Of a stretch of DNA of 64,000 nt, positions 45,140-54,740 are shown piece by piece (position 1 is the first letter of the stretch; the number at the start of each line of letters is the position of its first letter). The stretch is from positions 1,612,001 through 1,676,000 of the forward strand of contig NZ_LR699114.1 in the NCBI RefSeq assembly GCF_902459475.1, written 5' to 3'. Source of the DNA: Aquicella lusitana (lineage in GTDB: Bacteria; Pseudomonadota; Gammaproteobacteria; DSM-16500). The notes beneath the pieces were generated by a model. The model ran no database searches, was not told where the DNA came from, and was given only the letters and a program-made list of their open reading frames with translations. The position numbers and the translations under genes were made by a program.

Positions 45140-47014
45140 TCAGATCCCAATAGAAATACGCTTGATTGAACGACCGCCATAAATCAGATTAACTAAAGCA
45201 CGCGTGCCCATGATCGCAGTAAACATTGATGTAATAAGACCCACTGTCACCGTAATGGCCAATCCTTTCACCGTGCCGGAACCGAGGCTGAACAGAATCA
45301 TCATCACGATCAGGGTTGTCAGATTGGCATCGAGAATGGTAATAAATGCGCGCTCATAGCCTGCATGAATGCTTGACTGCACGCCCATTCCCCGTCTGAG
45401 TTCTTCGCGAATACGCTCAAAAATCAGCACGTTCGCATCCACGGCCATGCCTACTGTCAGCACAATACCCGCAATACCGGGCAGCGTCAGTGTCGCGCCA
45501 AGCATAGACAGAACAGCAACAATCAGCACAAGGTTCATGGCAAGCGCAATGTCAGCAATCACTCCCATCAAGCCGTAATAGAGTGCCATAAAGATCACCA
45601 CCAGGCCCATGCCGACTTCAACGGAAAGTACGCCCATGCGTATATTCTGCTTACCTAAACTTGGCCCCACCTGGCGTTCTTCGATAATGGTCACGGGTGC
45701 AGGCAAGGCGCCGGCACGCAATAACAGTGCCAATGTCCGCGCCTCGTTTTGGCTTGCGAGACCTGTGATCTGGAAATTACTCCCGAGGGCGCTTTGGATC
45801 GTGGCCACGCTAATGATGCGGCGTTCTGTCTGATAGGCGATTGTCTGCTTGCCGTTTTCAGTTTTAGGGACGGATTTGATTTCAACATACACTACCGCCA
45901 TCGGCTTGCCGATATTTTCAGCCGTGACTTTGGTAAACAGGCCCTCACCCGCGCCACTTAACCGGACTTGTACATTGGGACGGCCATCTTCGCCAAAACC
46001 GGAAGTCGCGGCCACAATGGAAGAACCACGCAATACAATCTGGTTTTTTAACAGAATGGGCTGTCCGTTATAGTTGTAAAGACGCGTATCGGGCGGTGCC
46101 ACACCCTGTTCTGCAGCTAACGCAGCATGATGTTCTGTATCCACCATGTGGAATTCCAATGTTGCCGTCTTGCCTAAAATATTTTTGGCTTCTGCGGTAT
46201 CTTGAATGCCTGGCAGATCAACAGCGACCCGGGATTCTCCCTGCTGTTGCACAATGGCTTCTGAAACGCCCAATTCATTAACGCGGTTCCGCAGGGTGTT
46301 CATCGCCTGCTCCAGGGTTTCTTCCCGAGCCTGGAAAAGAGCCTGCGGAGACAATTTGCCCTGTAAAATAAATTCATGCTCACTCGGCTGGTTTTTCTCC
46401 CAGCTAAATTCAGTATAACGGCGCATGACAAAAGAATAAGCCGCATCCTGCGCATCCTGGGATCGGAACTGAATGACGACCTGGTTATCTGATTTACGGG
46501 TAATGCCGGAATAGCGAATACGTTCATCACGCAATGCCTGGCCGATGCTGCGTAAATCACCTTCAATGCGCTGCTGCATGACGGAATCAACATCTACCTG
46601 CAGTAAAAAATGCACCCCGCCGCGCAAATCCAGGCCCAGCCGCATGGGCATAGCGCCGATGGATTTTAACCAGCCGGGTGTTGTACTAGCGAGGTTTAAG
46701 GCAACAAGATAGTGATCGCCCAGCGATTGCTGAATGACTTCCTTCGCCTTCAGCTGATCATCTGTTGTTTGAAAACGAAACAACAAGGTCTGCCCCTGGA
46801 ATTGAACATCCAGATACGTAATGCCAGCTCCCTGCAGAGCATTCTTGGCCGCTTCCAGAGTGCTGTTATCTACCTCAGAGGAATTGGTCCCCATAATTTG
46901 TACAGCCGGATATTCCGGATACAAATTAGGTGCAGCATAGACAAATGCGGCTACAATGACAAAGACGATCAGGAGATATTTCCAGAATGGATAGCGATTT
47001 ATTAAAGCTGCCAT
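45140..47014 (-). CDS. secD: Protein translocase subunit SecD
   Basis: A 624-residue inner-membrane protein. The N-terminal helix is followed by a large periplasmic P1 region starting MRLGLDLRGGVHFLLQVD, and the C-terminal membrane half has PGIAGIVLTVGMAVDANVLI and FERIREELRRG. The length and order match SecD. It partners SecF in protein export. Operon order is yajC-secD-secF. Confidence 0.97.
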   Translation of the reverse strand: MAALINRYPFWKYLLIVFVIVAAFVYAAPNLYPEYPAVQIMGTNSSEVDNSTLEAAKNALQGAGITYLDVQFQGQTLLFRFQTTDDQLKAKEVIQQSLGDHYLVALNLASTTPGWLKSIGAMPMRLGLDLRGGVHFLLQVDVDSVMQQRIEGDLRSIGQALRDERIRYSGITRKSDNQVVIQFRSQDAQDAAYSFVMRRYTEFSWEKNQPSEHEFILQGKLSPQALFQAREETLEQAMNTLRNRVNELGVSEAIVQQQGESRVAVDLPGIQDTAEAKNILGKTATLEFHMVDTEHHAALAAEQGVAPPDTRLYNYNGQPILLKNQIVLRGSSIVAATSGFGEDGRPNVQVRLSGAGEGLFTKVTAENIGKPMAVVYVEIKSVPKTENGKQTIAYQTERRIISVATIQSALGSNFQITGLASQNEARTLALLLRAGALPAPVTIIEERQVGPSLGKQNIRMGVLSVEVGMGLVVIFMALYYGLMGVIADIALAMNLVLIVAVLSMLGATLTLPGIAGIVLTVGMAVDANVLIFERIREELRRGMGVQSSIHAGYERAFITILDANLTTLIVMMILFSLGSGTVKGLAITVTVGLITSMFTAIMGTRALVNLIYGGRSIKRISIGI

Positions 47015-47061
47015 GAGCAGATAGTGTCCTATTTATTGATTATATACTGCAAACCGATGCG

Positions 47062-47424
47062 TTATTCGATCGATTTTAATGTTCCCTTTGGCAGTACGCT
47101 CACCACAGCGGATTTCTGCATGAGAATTTCCACATTATTGGCGACTGACAAGGTAATATACTTGTCGCTCAACTTGATGATACGTCCCAGAATCCCGCCC
47201 GCTGTCATCACCTCATCACCTTTGGCTAGCGAATTCAGCAAATTTTGCTGCTCTTTAGCGCGTTTGGTCTGTGGCCGCCAGATAGCAAAATAGATAAACA
47301 AGAAGAAAATGACAAACATAACCATTAAGGACATTCCACCACCTTGGGGGCCGGGAGGAGGCATGGATCCTTGCGACTGTGCTTTCGCCAGCGGAATAAA
47401 AAAATTCATTATTTGTTCCATCAT
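47062..47424 (-). CDS. yajC: Sec translocon accessory protein YajC
   Basis: A 120-residue single-pass membrane protein. One helix (SLMVMFVIFFLFIYFAIWRP) is followed by the family signature QTKRAKEQQNLLNSLAKGDE and TAGGILGRI. It binds SecDF. First gene of yajC-secD-secF, 47 bases from secD. In many gammaproteobacteria tgt and queA are just upstream; here another gene on the opposite strand has taken that place. Confidence 0.95.
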   Translation of the reverse strand: MMEQIMNFFIPLAKAQSQGSMPPPGPQGGGMSLMVMFVIFFLFIYFAIWRPQTKRAKEQQNLLNSLAKGDEVMTAGGILGRIIKLSDKYITLSVANNVEILMQKSAVVSVLPKGTLKSIE

Positions 47425-47642
47425 TGGCCTTTACCTTTTTTGGAGTGCGGAAAATGGAAAGATTATAAGCGGTTTCCGCCTGCCGTCAAACCAGAAAAAT
47501 CAATTAGATGCCTTTCTTGCTCCAATTAATGAATCCAATCATCCCCTTACCGCTTCAAAAAGCAGCTTGCGCGCTAACGTCCTAATATTTTGATAAGAAT
47601 TAGTCACTAGAATACATGCTAATAAACGAGGAAATGGTAATC

Positions 47643-49571
47643 ATGTTAAAAAAGCTGACTGCTGGCGAGGCCCTTGAAATTGCAAGACAAGCAAATCCAA
47701 AGGTAATTGTATTAACCTCTGCTTCTGATAAAAAAGAAAAGAATTCGCTAAAAGCGGAAGAAAACATGCTGGATACACCCATTGCTCCGGAAACCGACCC
47801 AGAGTTACGATTTTTGGTCATTGGTTGCCAGGGAAATGCAAAAGACTCGCAAAAAAAAGTAGCCAAACAGCTTGCCGAATTTATTAAAAAAACCGGAAGA
47901 CGGCCAGATTTTATCCTTATCACCGGCGACAATATTTACGACAGCGGAGCAAGCTCTCCGGATGATACGGGCTTTGCCGAGTGTTTTGAAAATATTTATC
48001 GTGTCCATCCTGAGTTGAAAGACATCCCCTACTTTCTTATCCTCGGCAATCATGATGAGGACTTGCATAATGCAAGTTTACCATTGTCACTCAAAGGCCC
48101 TGAGCGAGGATTATTTCAAGTCGCTTATACCTATCTCAGCGCACAAGAAGATGTATACAACATTCCGCTCAATCCCAGCGCAGTGCCGACCACCAATACA
48201 TATCGTTTACCCAGCAATGCCTGCATGGTCGACCTGGATCAGCTACAAGGCTGGAACATGCCTGCACGTACGTATTCACTAGTAAAAGGCAACACTGAGA
48301 TTTTATGCATTGATTCGAACACATATGTAAAAGATTATCTGGATTATTTGGATTATCAGGATTTCCAAAACTATCTGGTGCATCTCAATGGGAATATCAC
48401 CATTTCCGAAGATAATACCGCTTTTAAATTCGCGCAGGAATATGCCCGCAAGCATGCTGTTTGCGATAAAGCCCTTATCCATATTGTTACGGACGAATTT
48501 ATAAAGCGCAAAATTATTATCGATGAAAAAGGAACAATCAATCCGAATAACCAGGCAAAATGGCTGGAAGACAGAATGGCCGCAGCAAAGAAAGCAGGTA
48601 GACGCACTCTGCTGGCTTTACATCATCCTCCTTTTACGCCTGGCAAACGCGCTTTCCACTCTGACGCTAAGCTTTATCTGCCTGACAAAAAAGACAGGGA
48701 GAGAATCAAGGCGCGCTTTAAAATCGAAAAAGATACCTCTTACAATCTGATGATTAGAGAAGTATTCAGAGAGCAAAACTTGGTATTTGACAGTATCTTG
48801 GCTGCGCACGACCACGATATTTATTTCTACAACAATAAACCTTTTTCTTCACAGGAAAAAAAGGAAGAAAGCAGTAACAGCAATAATACTGGGTCGCATT
48901 ATTATGAAATGTGTCAGTTAACATGCGGCGGTGGCGGTGGAAAATTACAGAGCAGATTGGGTTTTACTGACCAGCAATATCTGGGCTGCTTTCTCAAACA
49001 CCATGGATTTGCCGAAGTCGTTTGTGATGCGCAGGATCCAACACTAGTGCATTACTCGCTTTATGCAACAACAAGCAAGCCTATTGAGCGAACCTTCCAT
49101 CTAATCTTTAACAATAAAAGCGCTGAACCTATTCGCCATTTTCCTTCCACAATGAGCGTGAAGGAACGGGAGCAGATTACTGGTTTTTGCAAAACGGTCA
49201 AAAATGCGCTTGATAAATATTTTAGCTTTCTTGATATCAAACAGACCGAGGAAGAAGGGAAATATTTAGGGCTCAATCCTATCCACGGTAATGTAAGTCA
49301 TGGCGAAACAGGCGTTAATCGTGCTCATGAAATCTGGGCTTACATCAGCAATGCTGAACCAGATGATTTAGTTACTACAATTAAAACCGTATACATGATG
49401 GCAAAATGGGAACAGGATTTGGTTTCGACGCTTTTTATTACCAAGCCTACTACCAATTCACTTATCACCCTTTTAAATGGGTGCATGAAAGAAACCTATG
49501 GCAAGGAGCTAAAGGAATTGAGTGATTTGCTCGCTGATGTGCCCGTAAGACAAGAAGTTAAATTGCTCTAA
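47643..49571 (+). CDS. Purple-acid-phosphatase-like protein with altered motif I
   Basis: A 642-residue cytosolic-looking protein (no signal peptide). Residues about 55-440 align with the acid phosphatase ACP5/PAP fold: GDNIYDSG (Asp96, Asn97, Tyr99), LGNHDED (135-138), ALHHPPFTPG (His327-His328) and AAHDHDIY (His389, His391). The first metal Asp (GDxG in PAPs) is replaced by Cys62 in FLVIGCQGN, so one metal ligand looks lost. A C-terminal region of about 180 residues is unrecognised, largely helical. ATG 47643 follows GAGGAAA at 8 bases; ATG 47616 is rejected. It is convergent with queA, with overlapping 3' ends (14 bases). Effector or phosphatase role is inference. Confidence 0.72.
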   Translation: MLKKLTAGEALEIARQANPKVIVLTSASDKKEKNSLKAEENMLDTPIAPETDPELRFLVIGCQGNAKDSQKKVAKQLAEFIKKTGRRPDFILITGDNIYDSGASSPDDTGFAECFENIYRVHPELKDIPYFLILGNHDEDLHNASLPLSLKGPERGLFQVAYTYLSAQEDVYNIPLNPSAVPTTNTYRLPSNACMVDLDQLQGWNMPARTYSLVKGNTEILCIDSNTYVKDYLDYLDYQDFQNYLVHLNGNITISEDNTAFKFAQEYARKHAVCDKALIHIVTDEFIKRKIIIDEKGTINPNNQAKWLEDRMAAAKKAGRRTLLALHHPPFTPGKRAFHSDAKLYLPDKKDRERIKARFKIEKDTSYNLMIREVFREQNLVFDSILAAHDHDIYFYNNKPFSSQEKKEESSNSNNTGSHYYEMCQLTCGGGGGKLQSRLGFTDQQYLGCFLKHHGFAEVVCDAQDPTLVHYSLYATTSKPIERTFHLIFNNKSAEPIRHFPSTMSVKEREQITGFCKTVKNALDKYFSFLDIKQTEEEGKYLGLNPIHGNVSHGETGVNRAHEIWAYISNAEPDDLVTTIKTVYMMAKWEQDLVSTLFITKPTTNSLITLLNGCMKETYGKELKELSDLLADVPVRQEVKLL

Positions 49572-50631
49572 AGTCCGGCACGTTTGTTTGCTTGTGCTTC
49601 TGCAAGGGAGAATCTATCCACATGGCATCGCCATAACTATAAAAGCGGTACGATTGCGCAACCGCTTCCCGATAGGCATGCATGATCCGCTCATAGCCGC
49701 CAAAAGCACAAACCAGCATCAGTAGCGTTGAACAAGGCAAATGCAAATTGGTAATGAGCGCATCGACACAGCGGAATTGATAACCGGGATAAATAAAGAT
49801 ACTGGTCTCGCCATGATACGGCGCAATCGTACCGCTCTGACTGGCTGTTTCAAGCGCCCGCATACTAGTCGTGCCAACGGCGATGACGCGATTGCCGCGT
49901 GATTTTGCCGCTTCAATCTGATGGCAAAGTTCTGCCGGTACTTCCAGATATTCCGCATGCATTTTATGCTCGGTAATCCTCTCCGAACGTACCGGCGCAA
50001 ACGTGCCTGCGCCAATATGAAGCGTCAAATAGCCCATCGCGACGTTTTTCTCGCGCAATTGTTGTAATAGGATGTCATCAAAATGAAGCCCCGCTGTGGG
50101 TGCAGCAACTGAACCTTTATGCCTCGCGTAGACCGTCTGGTAACGGATCTTATCCAGGTCATCCGCCATCCGGCGCATGTAAGGTGGTAAAGGAATATGG
50201 CCAATGGACTCAATCATCTCCAGAATGGAATGCGTAGTGTCAAGGTAGCCTAATTCATAAAATTGATCCCGCCTGCCCAACACTTCTAGCCTGACATCGG
50301 GTGTGAAGATAAATAGATCACCGATCTTGGGTGCCTTGCTTGCCCGAACCAGGGCAAGAATTCGCTGATCATCCAGTACCCGCTCAACCAGTACTTCCAC
50401 TTTTCCACCGGTGATTTTCTGTCCCAACAATCGGGCTGGAATGACTTTAGTATCGTTAAAAACCAGCAAATCCCCCTCATCAATAAGATCAATTAACGAG
50501 CTAAATTCGCGGTGAACCAAATCGTTTTGGATAGTATTAATGCATAACAGCCGGCTCGCACTGCGGGTTTCCAGCGGATAACGAGCTATCAGCTCGGTGG
50601 GCAAAGGAAAATGAAAGTCATTTAACTGCAT
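49558..50631 (-). CDS. queA: S-adenosylmethionine:tRNA ribosyltransferase-isomerase
   Basis: A 357-residue enzyme that transfers and rearranges ribose from AdoMet onto preQ1-tRNA to give epoxyqueuosine. Start MQLNDFHFPLPTELIARYPL and the motifs LLVFNDTKVIPARLLG, VAAPTAGLHFDDILL, LHIGAGTFAPVR and TNLHLPCSTLLMLVCAFGG are canonical. Usual neighbours tgt-yajC-secD are interrupted: tgt is not in the window, and a phosphatase-like gene lies between queA and yajC. Confidence 0.97.
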   Translation of the reverse strand: MQLNDFHFPLPTELIARYPLETRSASRLLCINTIQNDLVHREFSSLIDLIDEGDLLVFNDTKVIPARLLGQKITGGKVEVLVERVLDDQRILALVRASKAPKIGDLFIFTPDVRLEVLGRRDQFYELGYLDTTHSILEMIESIGHIPLPPYMRRMADDLDKIRYQTVYARHKGSVAAPTAGLHFDDILLQQLREKNVAMGYLTLHIGAGTFAPVRSERITEHKMHAEYLEVPAELCHQIEAAKSRGNRVIAVGTTSMRALETASQSGTIAPYHGETSIFIYPGYQFRCVDALITNLHLPCSTLLMLVCAFGGYERIMHAYREAVAQSYRFYSYGDAMWIDSPLQKHKQTNVPDFRAI

Positions 50632-50753
50632 GGGGTATTCTTCACTGTTGTAAGCATTAGCTTAATGATTAAACTGATTTTTGCTGATACCAAATAGTCA
50701 TCAAATTATATAAATTTTAGACTAACTTCATATTTTAAACCAAGGATTGGTAT

Positions 50754-50915
50754 ATGAAAAAGGGAAATATTATAGATCTGGATACTTATCGCAATCAGCG
50801 AAACACTGAGCAGGAGCAACCTGCCGTTGACGCGATGAGCGATGAGCTCACCAAAGCCATCCAGTCACTCATTTATCGCTTGCGAGAGCTTGGGCCGCTG
50901 AAGCAGTCAAATTAA
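50754..50915 (+). CDS. Small acidic/helical protein, 53 residues
   Basis: The frame MKKGNIIDLDTYRNQRNTEQ continues through EQPAVDAMSDELTKAIQSLI to YRLRELGPLKQSN and a TAA. CAAGGATTGG upstream supplies a weak ribosome binding site. The N-terminus IIDLDTYRNQR resembles short conserved openings of unnamed proteobacterial proteins; a C-terminal amphipathic helix follows. No family is assigned. The 142 bases after it hold only a weak promoter region for the next gene. Confidence 0.5.
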   Translation: MKKGNIIDLDTYRNQRNTEQEQPAVDAMSDELTKAIQSLIYRLRELGPLKQSN

Positions 50916-51057
50916 TGACAAATGCAATTTCATCAACGAATTACTGAATCTTTAGTCCCGTCACGTTATTCAAGTCCTGTGCTTGAAGCCAGCTGTTTTA
51001 ATAATCTCTTAATAATGGGTTGAATATAATATGCTCAACCCATAAGAGAACAAAATA

Positions 51058-51618
51058 ATGCGTACATTCATTACACTTTATGCGGTCGGTGCCAGCCTGG
51101 AACTCAACGCAGTAGCAAAGGGCGCCGCAACGCTCTTATCCGCAGCGCATCCACAAAAATGCATCTTCTTTCTTACCGAAGGTGAAGCCCTTTTTTATGC
51201 GAAAAGGACTTCGGCTTATGATTCCTTTGGCAATCCAGCAACATCACCTGTTGTTTTTGAAGTCCAGGTTCAATCTTCACTGAAGCCAAATGGTAACTTT
51301 ATTGTCAGCAAAATTGTCTCCGGCCGGTTTTTTTCACTTCCTCCGGTAGCGTTAAACGTGACAAGCGATCAATATTTTAAAACCATGCCGCCTCTTATTT
51401 GCCATCCCGATAATTTTAAAGGCAAATGGGACATCCTCAAAGACTATGCCAATCAGACTGATAAAGTAGAAGATGGTTATAAAAAACTACAATGGTTCAC
51501 CTTTCTCTGCTGCAACAAGAAAGGTCTTACTACACCCTCAAACACTTATCACTTACCCAAAGGCGTAGATAAAGAGATATGCGACTATGTCGCCGGCCGC
51601 TCGATAGGCAAAAAGTAA
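51058..51618 (+). CDS. Hypothetical protein, 186 residues
   Basis: Starts MRTFITLYAVGASLELNAVA and is not recognised. The mid part looks like a small alpha/beta domain (CIFFLTEGEALFYAKRTSAY, VFEVQVQSSLKPNGNF) and two adjacent Cys occur in WFTFLCCNKKG. No signal peptide or membrane helix; it could be a secreted effector of a Dot/Icm system but shows no E-block. AGAGAAC lies before the ATG. It is convergent with nuoN and ends in a hairpin that includes its own stop codon. Confidence 0.5.
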   Translation: MRTFITLYAVGASLELNAVAKGAATLLSAAHPQKCIFFLTEGEALFYAKRTSAYDSFGNPATSPVVFEVQVQSSLKPNGNFIVSKIVSGRFFSLPPVALNVTSDQYFKTMPPLICHPDNFKGKWDILKDYANQTDKVEDGYKKLQWFTFLCCNKKGLTTPSNTYHLPKGVDKEICDYVAGRSIGKK

Positions 51619-51654
51619 CAGGCTTTAGCCTGTTACCCCGCACGCGTTGCGGGG
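51616..51654. terminator. Two adjacent hairpins between convergent genes
   Basis: TAACAGGC / GCCTGTTA (8-bp stem, 4-base loop, overlapping the stop codon) is followed at once by CCCCGCA / TGCGGGG (7-bp stem, 5-base loop). No U-run follows, so strength is uncertain. Confidence 0.5.
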
Positions 51655-51687
51655 TCCGATGTATAAAAACAGGCGCGCTCCGAGTAA

Positions 51688-53139
51688 CTAGCCCACCGAA
51701 ATACGACACAAGTCGATAAAGAAACTGGGCAATAATCCCAAAAGCAATGCCGCTGCACCATTAATGCTGATAGCAATACGCATGTCAGCAGACATGATCA
51801 CCGGCAGGCTACCCACACCGTCCACCGGTTCTTCAAAGTACATGAGCATGACCACACGCAGATAATAGTAAGCACCAATCAGAGCAAAAATCAGGGCCAG
51901 CACAGCGAGCCAGACATAATCCGCCTGCACAAGGGCTTCCAGCAATCCTAGTTTGGCAAAGAAACCAACGGTAGGCGGAACGCCAGCCATGGAAAAAAGC
52001 AACAACAGCATCATGAAAGCGAGCCAAGGATTGCGCGCATTCAAGCCGCGATAATCATCCAGCTTGTCAAACTCTATTCCTTCTTTGCTCATGATGCTAA
52101 TAATCGCAAACGCACCGGCTGCGACCAGAACATAGGTAGAAATATAGAACATCGCTGCAGAATACCCTTGAGGATCATAAGGACCTGCTAAAATGCCCAG
52201 CAAGGTATAACCAATATGGGCGATAGAAGAATAAGCCAGCATGCGTTTAAGGTTGGATTGCGCGATCGCCAACAGATTTCCCAGGAACATGGAGAGTATC
52301 GCAATCACAATCAGCACATGACCCCAAGTAACAGAAAGGCTAGGCATAGCCTGAACCAGCACGCGAATAGTGATAGCAAACGCCGCAACTTTGGGTGCGC
52401 TTGCGATGAATAAAGTGGTAGGGGTAGATGCTCCCTGATAAACATCCGGCACCCACATATGAAACGGTACGGCACCAAATTTGAAAATCAGGGCGCCCAG
52501 CACAAAAATCAGCGCTACCAGCGGAACCATATTCTGCTGTTTTTCCAAAACCTGAGCGACCGTGCCAATTTGAATGTCCCCGGTTACGCCGTATAACAGT
52601 GAAATACCATATAACAATAGGCCTGAAGCGAGCGCGCCCAGCACAAAATATTTCATCGCCGCTTCAACGGCAAGATCAGATTCCTTATACATCGCCACCA
52701 TGGCATAAAGCACAAGGGAGAGCAGTTCCAGCCCAAGGTAAATGGTCAAAAAGCTGTAAGCAGAAGCCATTACAGACATGCCCAGCACGGAAAAAAGACC
52801 TAGCAGATAATATTCACTGCGCGCAATGCGGCGTGACTTGATGTAGTCCCGCGCATAGGCAAACGCAAAAAAGCTGAATACATAAATAAACAGTTTGGAC
52901 AGAATTGCAAGCTTATCAACAATGTAATTTCCACCAAACGTAATGATGGGTTCCGGATACTCGCGATATTGCGGCAGGGTTATAAAAAACGCGCCAATCA
53001 GCGTCAGCTGCACAAGCAGATAAGTCACGAAGCGATAACGCTCTGCAACGAAAACGTCGACCAGCAGAATAATGCACGCCATGCTCAGGATAAACATCTC
53101 CGGCAAAGCGGCTGAAAATTGTGGCATTGAAAAATTCAT
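51688..53139 (-). CDS. nuoN: NADH-quinone oxidoreductase subunit N
   Basis: A 483-residue antiporter-like membrane subunit of complex I with about 14 helices. Family stretches include LGLELLSLVLYAMVAMYKES, KYFVLGALASGLLLYGISLL and the LKRMLAYSSIAHIGYTLLG region with its key Lys and His. It pumps protons with NuoL and NuoM. It is the last gene of the nuo operon, 43 bases after nuoM. Confidence 0.97.
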   Translation of the reverse strand: MNFSMPQFSAALPEMFILSMACIILLVDVFVAERYRFVTYLLVQLTLIGAFFITLPQYREYPEPIITFGGNYIVDKLAILSKLFIYVFSFFAFAYARDYIKSRRIARSEYYLLGLFSVLGMSVMASAYSFLTIYLGLELLSLVLYAMVAMYKESDLAVEAAMKYFVLGALASGLLLYGISLLYGVTGDIQIGTVAQVLEKQQNMVPLVALIFVLGALIFKFGAVPFHMWVPDVYQGASTPTTLFIASAPKVAAFAITIRVLVQAMPSLSVTWGHVLIVIAILSMFLGNLLAIAQSNLKRMLAYSSIAHIGYTLLGILAGPYDPQGYSAAMFYISTYVLVAAGAFAIISIMSKEGIEFDKLDDYRGLNARNPWLAFMMLLLLFSMAGVPPTVGFFAKLGLLEALVQADYVWLAVLALIFALIGAYYYLRVVMLMYFEEPVDGVGSLPVIMSADMRIAISINGAAALLLGLLPSFFIDLCRISVG

Positions 53140-53182
53140 TGTTAAGCCTCAATACTTTTAGTGACACTCTCTATCTTTGTTA

Positions 53183-54739
53183 TCAAGCAAAATTCACGCT
53201 CATGGGCATGTTCATCGCCAGTCCCGGCGGCATGCTTTGCAGCAGTAAATGGCCAATGGTGACACGCAACACGTCAATGATGGGTTGCGGATACAAACCG
53301 ACAAAAAATACACCTGCCGCCAGCAAAATATAATTCACTTTCTCAAGCCAGGTGATGTCTTTAAACTGGGCGACATGTTCATTCGCAATGGGGCCGAAGA
53401 AGACGCGCTTGTACATCCACAAAGTGTAGGATGCGCTTAAAATAAGCGTCAGCGAAGCAGTCGCTGCGACCCAAAAGTGAGTCTGGAAAGCGCTCATGAT
53501 GATCATGAACTCACCTACAAAACCAGCCGTGCCCGGCAATCCCACATTGGACATGGCAAACAGCATAAAGAAGGCGGCAAAAATAGGCATTGTATTGGCA
53601 ACACCGCCGTAATCCTTGATGAGACGGCTGTGATTATAAAACCGTTCTGAGAGCAGTCCCACGCCAAGGAACATCGCGCCTGATCCAAAAGCATGCGCCA
53701 CCATCTGTATCACCGCACCTTCCAGACTCATATAAGCATCCTGCAGCGTACGCATGTGCTGCACAATGTCATAGACCATGAAGCAGCCCAGCGTCGCAAA
53801 CCCCATGTGTGCGATAGAAGAATAAGCAATCAGTTTCTTCATGTCCGACTGCACAATGGCGATTAATCCGATATAAACAATGGCGATCAGTGATAACACA
53901 ATCATGAGCCAGGCGAGTTTTTCGCAGGCAATGGGCGTAATGGGCATACTAAAGCGTAGAAACCCGTAAATGCCGAGTTTCAGCATTAATGCAGCAAGAA
54001 CCACTGAACCACCCGCGGGTGCTTCTGTATGCGCATCCGGCAACCAAGTGTGAACCGGCCACATGGGTACTTTGACAGCAAAGGCAAGAAGAAAGGCAAA
54101 AAACAACCATTCCTCCGTCGTTTTGCTAAGCGCCAGGCCATAAAAATCCTGAATCATGAATGAGCCGGTTTGATTGTAAAGATAAATCAATGCCACCAGC
54201 ATCAGGATGGAACCCAGAAAGGTAAACAGGAAGAATTTAATAGAGGCATAAGAGCGATTGGAGCTTCCCCACATGCCAATGGAGAGATACATGGGAATCA
54301 ACATGCCTTCCCAAAAAACATAAAAGAGAATGGCATCCATCGCGCAGAATACACCGACAATCATGCCCTGCATGACGAGAAAAGCCGCCATGTATTGTGC
54401 GACGCGTACTTTAATTGCGTGACAGCCGGCAATCACAACCAGCAATCCGGTAAAGTTGGTCAGAATCACCATGACCAACGAAATACCGTCTATACCCAAT
54501 GCGTAATTGATTTTATAAGCCCGAATCCACAAGACGTTTTCCACATACTGCATGTCATAGCGGCCAGCATCAAAGCCTAAATAAAGGGGAATGCAGAGCA
54601 GAAAACTGGCGAGCGCGACAATCACGGCAATCGTGCGTGCGATGTTTGCGTTTTTATCGCTGCCGGTGCAAAGGCATAATACGGCGCCTATCAGCGGCAG
54701 CCAAATCACAATGGATAAAATAGGAAGTTGCGTCCACAT
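53183..54739 (-). CDS. nuoM: NADH-quinone oxidoreductase subunit M
   Basis: A 518-residue antiporter-like subunit of complex I. It contains YALGIDGISLVMVILTNF, FWEGMLIPMYLSIGMWG, VKVPMWPVHTWLPDAHTEAP and DMKKLIAYSSIAHMGFATLG, all diagnostic. It lies one base after nuoL, so the two are translationally coupled. Confidence 0.97.
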   Translation of the reverse strand: MWTQLPILSIVIWLPLIGAVLCLCTGSDKNANIARTIAVIVALASFLLCIPLYLGFDAGRYDMQYVENVLWIRAYKINYALGIDGISLVMVILTNFTGLLVVIAGCHAIKVRVAQYMAAFLVMQGMIVGVFCAMDAILFYVFWEGMLIPMYLSIGMWGSSNRSYASIKFFLFTFLGSILMLVALIYLYNQTGSFMIQDFYGLALSKTTEEWLFFAFLLAFAVKVPMWPVHTWLPDAHTEAPAGGSVVLAALMLKLGIYGFLRFSMPITPIACEKLAWLMIVLSLIAIVYIGLIAIVQSDMKKLIAYSSIAHMGFATLGCFMVYDIVQHMRTLQDAYMSLEGAVIQMVAHAFGSGAMFLGVGLLSERFYNHSRLIKDYGGVANTMPIFAAFFMLFAMSNVGLPGTAGFVGEFMIIMSAFQTHFWVAATASLTLILSASYTLWMYKRVFFGPIANEHVAQFKDITWLEKVNYILLAAGVFFVGLYPQPIIDVLRVTIGHLLLQSMPPGLAMNMPMSVNFA

Positions 54740-54740
54740 G

